Shown here piece after piece: positions 1-6,124 of a stretch of DNA of 8,103 nucleotides. The stretch spans positions 1-8,103 of the forward strand of contig DXEO01000084.1 of the NCBI GenBank assembly GCA_019114925.1, given 5' to 3'. The DNA comes from Candidatus Corynebacterium faecipullorum. GTDB taxonomy: Bacteria; Actinomycetota; Actinomycetes; Mycobacteriales; Mycobacteriaceae. The first letter of the stretch is position 1. Every line of letters starts with the position of its first letter. Below the pieces are notes generated by a model. It was not told the DNA's origin, searched no databases, and worked only from the letters and a program-made list of their open reading frames with translations. A program made the translations under genes and the position numbers.

Positions 1-381
1 GTCGACCCGATTCTAATTGAGCATGCGGTGAACGATTATCCGGAGGCTCGCTGGGAGGTAGGAGATCTTTCCGAGGAAGAAATTCCGGAGGATGACTTCG
101 ACATCGCCGTGGCTGCGGGCAATGTCATGACTTTCATCGCTACCGATGGACGCGAGGCGGCCTTGCGCAACGTGTTCAACGCGCTACGTCCCGGTGGCCG
201 CTTCGTCGTCGGCTTCGGTGAGGGCCGAGGTTGGGGTTTTGAGGAGTTCCTTGAACTGGCCCGCGCGGTGGGCTACCGAGTGGACTTCATTTTTTCCTCG
301 TGGGACATGAAGGTCTTTAAGGAGAATTCCACCTTCATGGTGGCCGTGCTTACCCGCCCAGGCGCGGATCTGCTGGGCTAA
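1..381 (+). CDS. Class I SAM-dependent methyltransferase, C-terminal part (5' truncated by window)
   Basis: Frame 1 is open from the first base of the window to the TAA at 379-381, giving 126 residues, so the gene starts upstream of the window. The GTG at 28 is just an in-frame valine and not a convincing start. The visible part begins D-P-x-L-I-E-x-A, which matches the end of beta-2 in small class I methyltransferases, where an acidic residue holds the SAM ribose. It continues with the acidic V-G-D-L loop (adenine contact), then DFDIAVAAGNVMTF (motif IV strand), then LRPGGRFVVGF (the usual motif after motif IV). The glycine-rich motif I would lie upstream and is not seen. Substrate is unknown; the sequence fits the broad Methyltransf_11/25 type. 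It converges on thiD and the two stops overlap. The fold is fairly secure, the function is not. Confidence 0.8.
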   Translation, partial: VDPILIEHAVNDYPEARWEVGDLSEEEIPEDDFDIAVAAGNVMTFIATDGREAALRNVFNALRPGGRFVVGFGEGRGWGFEEFLELARAVGYRVDFIFSSWDMKVFKENSTFMVAVLTRPGADLLG

Positions 382-1214
382 CTGTGTGCCTCCGCGGCCA
401 GGCGCCGGAGCCGGTGGCCGTGGTCAACGGGGCCGTGTCCGTGCCCGACGTGGAGCGCATCGGCATGCTCAATCGCCTCGTGGAGCCATTCAGTGGCCCA
501 TACCAGTGCTTCGTCGAGGGATTGGCCCGCGCCTAAACGCGCCGCTAATGCGGAAGACAGCGAGCAACCGGTGCCGTGTGTGTTCTTCGTGTCAATTCGC
601 GGGCAGGGCACTCGCGTGATATCGCCGGAGGGGCTTACGGTCGCGTTATCGGCCTCAGCTCCATCGAGGTGTCCGCCCTTGACTACGACCCACGTGTCGT
701 TCTCGTGGGCCCACTTAGTTGCGACAGAGAGAGCGTCAGCAAAGGTGCGCGGTTCTGCTACACCCGCGAGGACAGCGAGTTCCGGCAGGTTTGGCGTGAC
801 CACGGTCGCGCGGCGCGCCAGCTCCCGTACGGCGCGCTCCGCTTCCGGCTCGAGCAGGCGGTCACCGCTGGAGGCAACCATGACCGGATCGCAGACCACC
901 GGCACACCCGCGGGGAGGGAAGCGAGAAAGTCGCTCACCGTTTCGGTGATGGCAACAGAGCCGAGCATGCCGACCTTAACGGCGTCGATAGCCACGTCGT
1001 CCTTCACACTTGCCAGCTGCTCACGCAGGAAGTCCACCGGTGGGGTATGGATAGAGCGCACGCCCTGCGTATTCTGCGCCACCAGGGCGGTCACCACCGC
1101 CATACCGTAGGCTCCAGCGGCCTCAAAGGACTTGAGGTCGGCGTGAATTCCAGCGCCCCCCGTCGGATCGGTGCCGGCAATGCTAAGGACACGCGGCAGC
1201 GCAGGTTGGCTCAC
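378..1214 (-). CDS. thiD: Hydroxymethylpyrimidine/phosphomethylpyrimidine kinase ThiD
   Basis: 278-residue ribokinase-fold kinase that phosphorylates HMP and then HMP-P to HMP-PP for thiamine synthesis in the cytoplasm. Family signatures occur in order: SIAGTDPTGGAGIHADLKSF (residues 11-30, substrate site), TALVAQNTQGV (42-52), DAVKVGMLGS (77-86), VCDPVMVASSGDRLL (107-121), TPNLPE (140-145), VVVKGGH (176-182), and TKNTHGTGCSLSSALAA (209-225). The last contains the GTGC anion hole and a cysteine (217) in the position typical of ThiD. Length fits the family (about 265-280). The start is GTG at 1212-1214, preceded by an AAGGAG ribosome site with 6 nt spacing, and this start puts the first motif near the N-terminus as usual. 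The C-terminus is histidine-rich, with eight His between residues 245 and 277. No other thi gene is visible nearby. Pyridoxal-kinase side activity is known in some relatives and cannot be excluded. Confidence 0.93.
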   Translation of the reverse strand: MSQPALPRVLSIAGTDPTGGAGIHADLKSFEAAGAYGMAVVTALVAQNTQGVRSIHTPPVDFLREQLASVKDDVAIDAVKVGMLGSVAITETVSDFLASLPAGVPVVCDPVMVASSGDRLLEPEAERAVRELARRATVVTPNLPELAVLAGVAEPRTFADALSVATKWAHENDTWVVVKGGHLDGAEADNATVSPSGDITRVPCPRIDTKNTHGTGCSLSSALAARLGAGQSLDEALVWATEWLHEAIEHADALHVGHGHGPVDHGHRLRRLAAEAHS

Positions 1215-1265
1215 TGTTTTCTCCTTAATCTATGCTTTTCTTCCGTCTACCGTACATGGGCAAAG

Positions 1266-1299
1266 AAAAAGGAGAGAGGATAATTCCTCTCTCCTTTTT
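1266..1299 (-). terminator. Intrinsic terminator of ndh
   Basis: A perfect inverted repeat with 15-bp arms, AAAAAGGAGAGAGGA at 1266-1280 and TCCTCTCTCCTTTTT at 1285-1299, separated by the 4-nt loop TAAT. Read on the minus strand, it begins 14 nt after the ndh stop codon and the stem runs into a T-rich tract (TTTTTCTTTG). This is the form of a Rho-independent terminator. It lies between ndh and the downstream thiD on the same strand, so thiD probably has its own promoter in the 50 nt before its start. I could not identify a clear -10/-35 pair there. The arms are A-rich on one side and T-rich on the other, so it might also stop transcripts from the opposite direction. Confidence 0.9.
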
Positions 1300-1313
1300 A
1301 AGACGCGTAAGAC

Positions 1314-2657
1314 CTAGTGGAGGTCGCGGTCAATCACGTTGCGAGCAACGCGCTGCTGCTGGGTGATCTCCAGGTTGCCGCGGTCGCGCGAGAAGGCGTT
1401 GAGCAGCCAGTGCAGCGCAACGAGGGTGCGGCTGCGGAAGCCAACAATGTAGAAGATGTGCAGGCCGAGCCAGGAAATCCACGCCGGGAAGCCAGCGAAC
1501 TCGGTCTTGCCCAGCTTGACCACTGCGTTGAAGCGGGAAATGACGGCCATGGAGCCCTTGTCGAAGTACTCAAATGGCTCGGCCTCGTTAGCAGTGGACT
1601 CCTCATCAATCTTGGCCTCGATGAGCTTGCCCACGTGGTTGCCGCCCTGGATGGCTACCTGGGCCACACCGGGAAGGCGGTTGAGGGAAATCATGTCGCC
1701 GACGATGTAGACGTTCTTGTACTCACCAACCGTGAGGTCCTCGTTGACGGAGACGCGGCCGGCACGGTCCGCCTCCACACCTGCCTGGTCAGCGATAAGC
1801 TTGCCCAGCGGGGAAGCGGCGACACCTGCGGACCAGATCTTGGTCGCAGCCTCGATGGTGACCTCTTCCTCGGTCTTCATGTTCTTGTAGGTGACGGCGT
1901 CAGCGGTGACGTCGGTAACCATGGCGTTGAGGCGTACGTCAACGCCCAGCCTCTCCAAGGTGCGCTGAGCCTTGCGGCCGAGGCGCTTGCCAAACGGAGG
2001 AAGGACCTGCGGGGCACCATCCAGAAGGTAAATCTTGGCGGAGGAGGAACCAAAGTTGGAGTAGGTGCCAGCGAAAGTGCGCTGTGCCAGCTCAGCGATC
2101 TGGCCGGTGAGCTCAACGCCAGTCGGGCCAGCGCCCACGATGACGAAGGTTAGCAGCTTCTCACGCTTGGCAGGATCCTCTTCCAACTCAGCCTTCTCGA
2201 AGGCCGAGATGATGCGGGAGCGGATCTCGAAGGCGTCGTCAAGCGTCTTCATGCCCGGCGCATGCTCGGCAAAGTGATCGTTGCCGAAGTAGGACTGGCC
2301 GGCACCTGCAGCCACGACGAGGGAGTCGTAGCCGTAGGTGCGAACTGCGCCGTCGAGTTCTGCGGTGACGGTCTGTTCCTTGATATTGACGTCGGTGACC
2401 TCACCGTTGACGAAGTTGACGTTGTCCTGGTGGCGCAGGATCTGGCGCGTGGACGGAGCGATTTCACCTGCGGAAATGACGCCGGTGGCTACCTGGTAGA
2501 GCATCGGCTGGAAGAGGTGGTGGTTCTTCTTGTCGATGAGGGTGATCTCAACATCCGCGTCCTTGAGCTTCTTAACGGCGTTGATGCCGCCGAAGCCGGC
2601 ACCGATAACAACGACGTGGTGGCGGCCGTTACTAGGGCGGTGGGGAGTTTGCGCCAT
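1314..2657 (-). CDS. ndh: Type II NADH dehydrogenase (NADH:menaquinone oxidoreductase)
   Basis: 447-residue single-subunit, non-proton-pumping NADH dehydrogenase (NDH-2), the main route of NADH electrons to menaquinone in corynebacteria. The first Rossmann motif, VVVIGAGFGG (residues 15-24), binds FAD and is followed by LIDKKNHHLFQPMLYQVATG (40-59), typical of NDH-2. The second motif, FVIVGAGPTGVELTG (171-185), binds NADH. VYIVGDM (316-322) contacts FAD. AQVAIQGG (332-339) is the AQxAxQ quinone-site signature. Near the C-terminus an amphipathic aromatic stretch (about 387-421, with WISWLGLHIFYIVGF) should bind it to the inner face of the membrane. Start ATG at 2655-2657; AGGAAGG lies upstream with a long 12-nt gap, and there is no better upstream start in frame. 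An intrinsic terminator follows. Length and motifs are complete and nothing is broken. Confidence 0.96.
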   Translation of the reverse strand: MAQTPHRPSNGRHHVVVIGAGFGGINAVKKLKDADVEITLIDKKNHHLFQPMLYQVATGVISAGEIAPSTRQILRHQDNVNFVNGEVTDVNIKEQTVTAELDGAVRTYGYDSLVVAAGAGQSYFGNDHFAEHAPGMKTLDDAFEIRSRIISAFEKAELEEDPAKREKLLTFVIVGAGPTGVELTGQIAELAQRTFAGTYSNFGSSSAKIYLLDGAPQVLPPFGKRLGRKAQRTLERLGVDVRLNAMVTDVTADAVTYKNMKTEEEVTIEAATKIWSAGVAASPLGKLIADQAGVEADRAGRVSVNEDLTVGEYKNVYIVGDMISLNRLPGVAQVAIQGGNHVGKLIEAKIDEESTANEAEPFEYFDKGSMAVISRFNAVVKLGKTEFAGFPAWISWLGLHIFYIVGFRSRTLVALHWLLNAFSRDRGNLEITQQQRVARNVIDRDLH

Positions 2658-2683
2658 GGTGATTAAATACCTTCCTGAAGAAA

Positions 2684-2723
2684 GCTAGAATATTTTACCC
2701 GAGTTAGTCTAAACCTTTCTAGC
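2684..2723 (-). promoter_or_regulatory. Putative ndh promoter with flanking inverted repeat
   Basis: Reading the minus strand, TAAAAT at 2697-2692 is the best -10 hexamer upstream of ndh. It would give a start of transcription near 2685 and a leader of about 28 nt that carries the AGGAAGG ribosome site. At 17-bp spacing the -35 position reads AGAAAG, a poor match, which is common in corynebacterial promoters. An inverted repeat, GCTAGAA (2684-2690) and TTCTAGC (2717-2723), brackets it; one arm covers the -35 region and the other the likely start point. Promoter assignment is by eye only, and a 7-bp repeat in this much DNA can occur by chance. Confidence 0.4.
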
Positions 2724-2843
2724 GGTACATGCATACTTTTATGGTTATTAACTGGTTCTTTAGGTCGCGCCTCCACCCGCGGTGGTCGTGGTGGCTTTAG
2801 TCTGGAAAGACACATTTGTGCGAAGAGGAAGGCTGGCTAGAGC

Positions 2844-4136
2844 GTGTATTCCCACTTGGCTTCGATTGACGCTGCGGCGTGGCCTGGCGTGGCCACCGTC
2901 CCTTCACCACGCCTGCTGCGTTTCAAAAGCGACCGGGCGGAGGCGGAGTTTGCGCAGGCGTGTTCCAAAGGTGGGGTAAAGCTAGACGGCGAGGACCCAG
3001 ATGTAACGGTGCTTCACGACGCCCTCTTTTCCCGCATCGCCGATTCCGGCTGGCTGGGCTTGGCCGAGTCTTATATGGCAGGCGAGTGGACGACGCCTGA
3101 TTCCGACCGCCTCGTCAAGGTTCTCCTGCGGCTGTTGGAGGTGGGCTATCGGCCGAAGGCGAAAGAGCTGGCGGTGGAGGCTTCGAGTCCCGGCGAGCTG
3201 CCTCTTGATGTGGTGAAACTATATGCGGGTGATTCCCTGAGCCATTCGAGCGGTATCTTTGCTAGCGGTGTTCCCACAACGGTGCGTGAAGCGGTGCGCA
3301 GCTATAGTGCGCGGGTGGGGAGCAAAGAACCCAAAGAGCACTTCGTCGATGTGACAAGCGTGACCGAGCCGACGCACACCGACCGTGAGGACTTGGGCGA
3401 TGCACAGCGCCGCGCTGCACAGTGGCTTCTCGACGCCACCCGCACCGGCGCCGGCACGCATCTTCTGGTTTATCCGGCGACTGGTCTGCAGGTAGCAATT
3501 CAAGCCGTTGCCCGGCGCGCCACCGTTGACGTCCTTACGGGGGATGCTGAGCAGCAGGCGCAGTTCGACGAACAACTACTCCTTGAAGGAGCCGCTGATT
3601 CTGTCCATGTGCAGTGCATCGAAACAGCGCTGCCCAATCCGAAGAAGTGGCGTGGGCGCTATGACGCGATAGTGAGCGTGGAGAAGCTAGAGACGCTATC
3701 GCCCCCCGAGCGCCGACGCTACGTGCAGATGCTGGACCGTTCACTAGTAAGTGGTGGGCGAGTGGCCATGGGATCGCTCTTTGCTACCGAGGCGATGGCT
3801 CCGGCTGCCCGATCGGCGATTCAGGTTCTGCGGGCCTATGTCTGGCCTGGTCTGGATTACCCGACGCTGGAGGAGACCCACCGACTCTTCGATAGGCGTT
3901 CCAACCTGCGCATCATCGCTCAGACCCACTTTGGAAGTCACTACCTGGAAACGCTTCGTTACCAGCGCAGCTTTTTCGACGGGCGGCACCGCGAAGCTGC
4001 GGCAGCGGGCTTCGACAAGGTTTTCCGCCGCCTTTGGACGTTCCAGTTTGCTCTCCGCGAGGCACTGCTCACCTTAGGGATGCTGGATGCTGTGCACGTG
4101 GTGGCGACCCACCGCAACCGCGGGGGCCGCCGTTAG
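2844..4136 (+). CDS. UfaA1/cyclopropane-fatty-acid-synthase-like protein with degenerate SAM site
   Basis: 430-residue protein of the CFAS/mycolic-acid-cyclopropane-synthase family. It most resembles, from memory, mycobacterial UfaA1 (Rv0447c), which methylates oleoyl chains of phospholipids on the way to tuberculostearic acid. Shared blocks: the N-terminal WPGVATVP (13-20), GLAESYMAGEW (72-82), YDAIVSVE (273-280), FGSHYLETLRYQRSFF (363-378) and GFDKVFRRLW (389-398). Key catalytic features are missing. The stretch that should read like VLEIGxGWG reads LLVYPATGL (207-215). The YSCxxF motif is replaced around 166-173. The H-x-I of the bicarbonate site is replaced by residues around 309-313. The first E of the ExxEHVG block remains (280) but the following EH is lost. 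GTG start at 2844 with AGAGGAAGG upstream (11-nt gap); this start retains the conserved WPxVAxVP block. No frameshift or stop is present, so it is kept as protein. Family membership is likely; ordinary methyltransferase activity is doubtful. Confidence 0.82.
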   Translation: MYSHLASIDAAAWPGVATVPSPRLLRFKSDRAEAEFAQACSKGGVKLDGEDPDVTVLHDALFSRIADSGWLGLAESYMAGEWTTPDSDRLVKVLLRLLEVGYRPKAKELAVEASSPGELPLDVVKLYAGDSLSHSSGIFASGVPTTVREAVRSYSARVGSKEPKEHFVDVTSVTEPTHTDREDLGDAQRRAAQWLLDATRTGAGTHLLVYPATGLQVAIQAVARRATVDVLTGDAEQQAQFDEQLLLEGAADSVHVQCIETALPNPKKWRGRYDAIVSVEKLETLSPPERRRYVQMLDRSLVSGGRVAMGSLFATEAMAPAARSAIQVLRAYVWPGLDYPTLEETHRLFDRRSNLRIIAQTHFGSHYLETLRYQRSFFDGRHREAAAAGFDKVFRRLWTFQFALREALLTLGMLDAVHVVATHRNRGGRR

Positions 4137-4194
4137 CGGTCTACACTGGGCGGCGCCAGAAGCACAACCACTTTGCGGCCCGGAGGAGGAGAAT

Positions 4195-4917
4195 ATGGCA
4201 GACCGCACAGGTATTATCGCGCACCGAGGTTATAACGGTTGGTACCCGGAGAACACGCACCGTGCCTTCGAGGAGGCTCTCAAGCTTGATGTGGCCGGTG
4301 TGGAGTGTGACGTCAACCTGACCAAGGACGGGGAGGTTGTGGTTATCCACGACCAGACTGTGGATCGGACGTCGGATGGCACCGGCTCTGTCGGTGACAT
4401 GACACTGGAGGAGCTGCGCACACTTAACTTTGGTACCGACAAGGTTCCCCAACGCATTCTGCTTCTCGACGAACTTGTGGACCTCATCGAGTCATATCCC
4501 GGAAAGCAGCTGCTTATCGAAACTAAACACCCGTCTCCTTTTGGGGCACGACTCGAAGAGTCGGTGGCCGAAGTCCTGCGCAACCGACATCTTGATGCCG
4601 ATCCACGGTTCAGCCTGATTTCCTTTAACCCTGAAGCAATTGCGCGATTCCGAAACCTATTGCCATCCCTGCGATCCTTTCTTCTCCTGGAACCGGATGC
4701 GGGACTACCAGATTCTCTCGAGGGCGCTTCGGGTTTCGGGCCTTCCATTCGCCAGGCGCGGTTGGAAGCTGACTTCTTTGCGGGCGTCGACAGTCAGTCC
4801 TACGTATGGACGGTGAATTTACCGAAGGACATGGAGTGGTGCCGTAACAACGGGGTAGAGCTCATGGCAACGGACTTGCCAGAGCTAGCACTCGACGTTG
4901 TGCACGCAGCGAGTTAG
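4195..4917 (+). CDS. Cytoplasmic glycerophosphodiester phosphodiesterase
   Basis: 240-residue GDPD-family TIM-barrel enzyme that hydrolyses glycerophosphodiesters (e.g. glycerophosphocholine, glycerophosphoethanolamine) to glycerol-3-phosphate and an alcohol. Signatures: AHRGYNGWYPENT (9-21; H10 catalytic), VECDVNLTKDG (36-46; E37 and D39 metal ligands), VVIHDQTVDRTSDGTG (49-64; H52 second catalytic His), and IETKHP (108-113; E109 metal ligand). There is no signal peptide or membrane segment, so it should act in the cytoplasm. The ATG at 4195 is chosen over a longer in-frame start at 4087 because AGGAGG (4184-4189) lies 5 nt before it, because the longer version would overlap the preceding gene, and because the HRG motif normally lies close to the N-terminus. 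It starts 58 nt after the ufaA-like gene and precedes ugpAEB on the same strand, which supports a role in using substrates imported by Ugp. It is glpQ/ugpQ-like; I leave the symbol blank because corynebacteria can have more than one such gene. Confidence 0.93.
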   Translation: MADRTGIIAHRGYNGWYPENTHRAFEEALKLDVAGVECDVNLTKDGEVVVIHDQTVDRTSDGTGSVGDMTLEELRTLNFGTDKVPQRILLLDELVDLIESYPGKQLLIETKHPSPFGARLEESVAEVLRNRHLDADPRFSLISFNPEAIARFRNLLPSLRSFLLLEPDAGLPDSLEGASGFGPSIRQARLEADFFAGVDSQSYVWTVNLPKDMEWCRNNGVELMATDLPELALDVVHAAS

Positions 4918-5081
4918 CGCCAAGCTACGCTCGGAGCCGTTGTGTTCATGGCCGAAAGGTCTAACTATGTCGACGGTGGCACTCTCTTATCCAGGAGTTT
5001 CTATGGAATCCTCTCCTGTGCGTTTGTGTGATGTTACCCACGCTTATGGGGTGCTTTTGTGGGCGTGGCCCCGGGAATTTT

Positions 5082-5149
5082 CTTTTTGTTTATTCAATCA
5101 AAACGTTGAGTAAACTTTTTGTTTACTGCCTTGGTCTAGTTTCTTCTGC
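5082..5149 (+). promoter_or_regulatory. ugpA upstream control region: direct repeat, inverted repeat, probable leaderless promoter
   Basis: An AT-rich island sits in otherwise G+C-rich DNA just before ugpA. The 11-mer CTTTTTGTTTA occurs at 5082-5092 and again at 5115-5125, 33 bp apart (about three helical turns). The second copy overlaps the perfect inverted repeat AGTAAAC (5109-5115), 5-nt spacer, GTTTACT (5121-5127). A TAnnnT-type -10 candidate, TAGTTT, lies at 5137-5142. Transcription from it would start around 5149-5151, that is at the A of the ugpA ATG, and no ribosome site precedes that ATG, so a leaderless mRNA is plausible. An alternative -10, TAAACT (5111-5116), would leave a 27-nt leader without a ribosome site. 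In C. glutamicum the ugp operon is known to be phosphate-starvation-induced through PhoRS; I cannot assign these repeats to PhoR. Confidence 0.45.
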
Positions 5150-6124
5150 ATGGCAAAAACCACCCCCGTGACCGGGCGAGCGGCTGCGATCCCTCCTGTT
5201 ACCGATCGGCCGATCGTTTCCGAGGAGTACGCGCGCCACCCACGCAAGCGAAAGCTCGACTGGCGCCAGATCGGCCTAGCGGCATTGTTGATTGGCCCGA
5301 ACCTTCTCCTTCTTATTCTTTTCACCTATCGACCACTGGTCGATAACATCCGCATCTCTTTATTTAACTGGAATATTTCATCGCCGACGATGACTTTCGT
5401 CGGTCTGCAGAACTACATCGACTGGTTCCAGGCGCCAGATACTGGACGCGTGGTGTTCAACACTGTCGTCTTCACCTTCTTCGCGGTGGTCGGTTCGATG
5501 GTGCTGGGGCTAGCGCTGGCATTGCTTCTGGACCAGAAGCTGTTTGGCCGCGCGGCGGTGCGCTCAATTGTTTTCGCGCCCTATGTCATCGCGGGCGCGG
5601 CGATTGGCGTTGCCTTTCAGTTCGTCTTCGATCCCAACTACGGTCTTATCCAATACTTCCTGGGCCTAATCGGGGTCGATGTGCCGAACTTCTACCAGCA
5701 GCAGAACTGGGCACTGTTCATGATTACGGTGACCTACGTATGGAAGAACGTCGGCTACGTTTTCGTCATCTATCTTGCTGCCTTGCAGGGGCGCCGGCGC
5801 GACCTCGATGAAGCCTCTGAGATTGACGGCACCCCGGCCGCGCGCCATTTCTTCCGCGTGGTCCTGCCGCAGCTTCGCGGCACCACGTTTTTCCTGTTAA
5901 TCACCGTGCTGCTCAATTCTTTCCAAGTATTCGACATCATCAACGCGATGACCGGCGGTGGACCGTTTGGTTACGGAACCTCCACGATGGTTTTCCAGGT
6001 GTACCAAGAGACGTTCATCAACAACCGTGCCGGCTATGGCGCTGCCGTGGCCACCATCATGTTCCTCGTTGTTCTCGTCATTACAGTGCTGCAGATCAAG
6101 TTGCAGGAAAGGATGGATAAGTAA
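5150..6124 (+). CDS. ugpA: Ugp-type ABC transporter permease, UgpA/MalF-like subunit
   Basis: 324-residue inner-membrane permease of a carbohydrate-type (CUT1) ABC importer for glycerol-3-phosphate or glycerophosphodiesters. It has six predicted membrane segments at roughly 41-62, 103-127, 137-160, 186-210, 243-263 and 295-316. The cytoplasmic EAA loop that docks on the ATPase is at 221-240 (EASEIDG...VVLP). The segment LIGPNLLLLILFTYRPL (47-63) is typical of UgpA/MalF-type first helices. The N-terminus has about 40 hydrophilic residues, longer than E. coli UgpA. Start ATG at 5150 has no ribosome site and probably serves a leaderless transcript. The stop TAA is immediately followed by the ugpE ATG. 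Assignment to Ugp rather than a sugar system rests on the gene order A-E-B, the adjacent phosphodiesterase and overall resemblance; a sugar substrate remains possible. Confidence 0.85.
   Translation: MAKTTPVTGRAAAIPPVTDRPIVSEEYARHPRKRKLDWRQIGLAALLIGPNLLLLILFTYRPLVDNIRISLFNWNISSPTMTFVGLQNYIDWFQAPDTGRVVFNTVVFTFFAVVGSMVLGLALALLLDQKLFGRAAVRSIVFAPYVIAGAAIGVAFQFVFDPNYGLIQYFLGLIGVDVPNFYQQQNWALFMITVTYVWKNVGYVFVIYLAALQGRRRDLDEASEIDGTPAARHFFRVVLPQLRGTTFFLLITVLLNSFQVFDIINAMTGGGPFGYGTSTMVFQVYQETFINNRAGYGAAVATIMFLVVLVITVLQIKLQERMDK

Noticed and set aside
493..1283. Long plus-strand open frames (up to 235 codons) opposite thiD
   Set aside because: They are antisense to a clear kinase with all motifs, have no family resemblance and no convincing ribosome site; a typical shadow in G+C-rich DNA.
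1317..2153. 278-codon plus-strand open frame opposite ndh
   Set aside because: It lies wholly antisense to a complete NDH-2 gene, and its Gly/Leu/Val-rich low-complexity translation is what the complementary frame gives.
2773..2785. Small hairpin CCACC-CGC-GGTGG in the ndh/ufaA-like intergenic region
   Set aside because: Five-base arms with a 3-nt loop and no T tract; common by chance in G+C-rich DNA.
4087..4194. 36-codon N-terminal extension of the phosphodiesterase
   Set aside because: It would overlap the end of the preceding gene, has no good ribosome site, and does not resemble a signal peptide; the ATG at 4195 with AGGAGG fits the family.
5038..5068. Weak stem CCACGC/GCGTGG followed by a T-rich stretch, as terminator of the phosphodiesterase gene
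   Set aside because: Only six pairs with a 19-nt loop, and the T-rich run begins 10 nt later within the ugpA control region; not enough to call a terminator.
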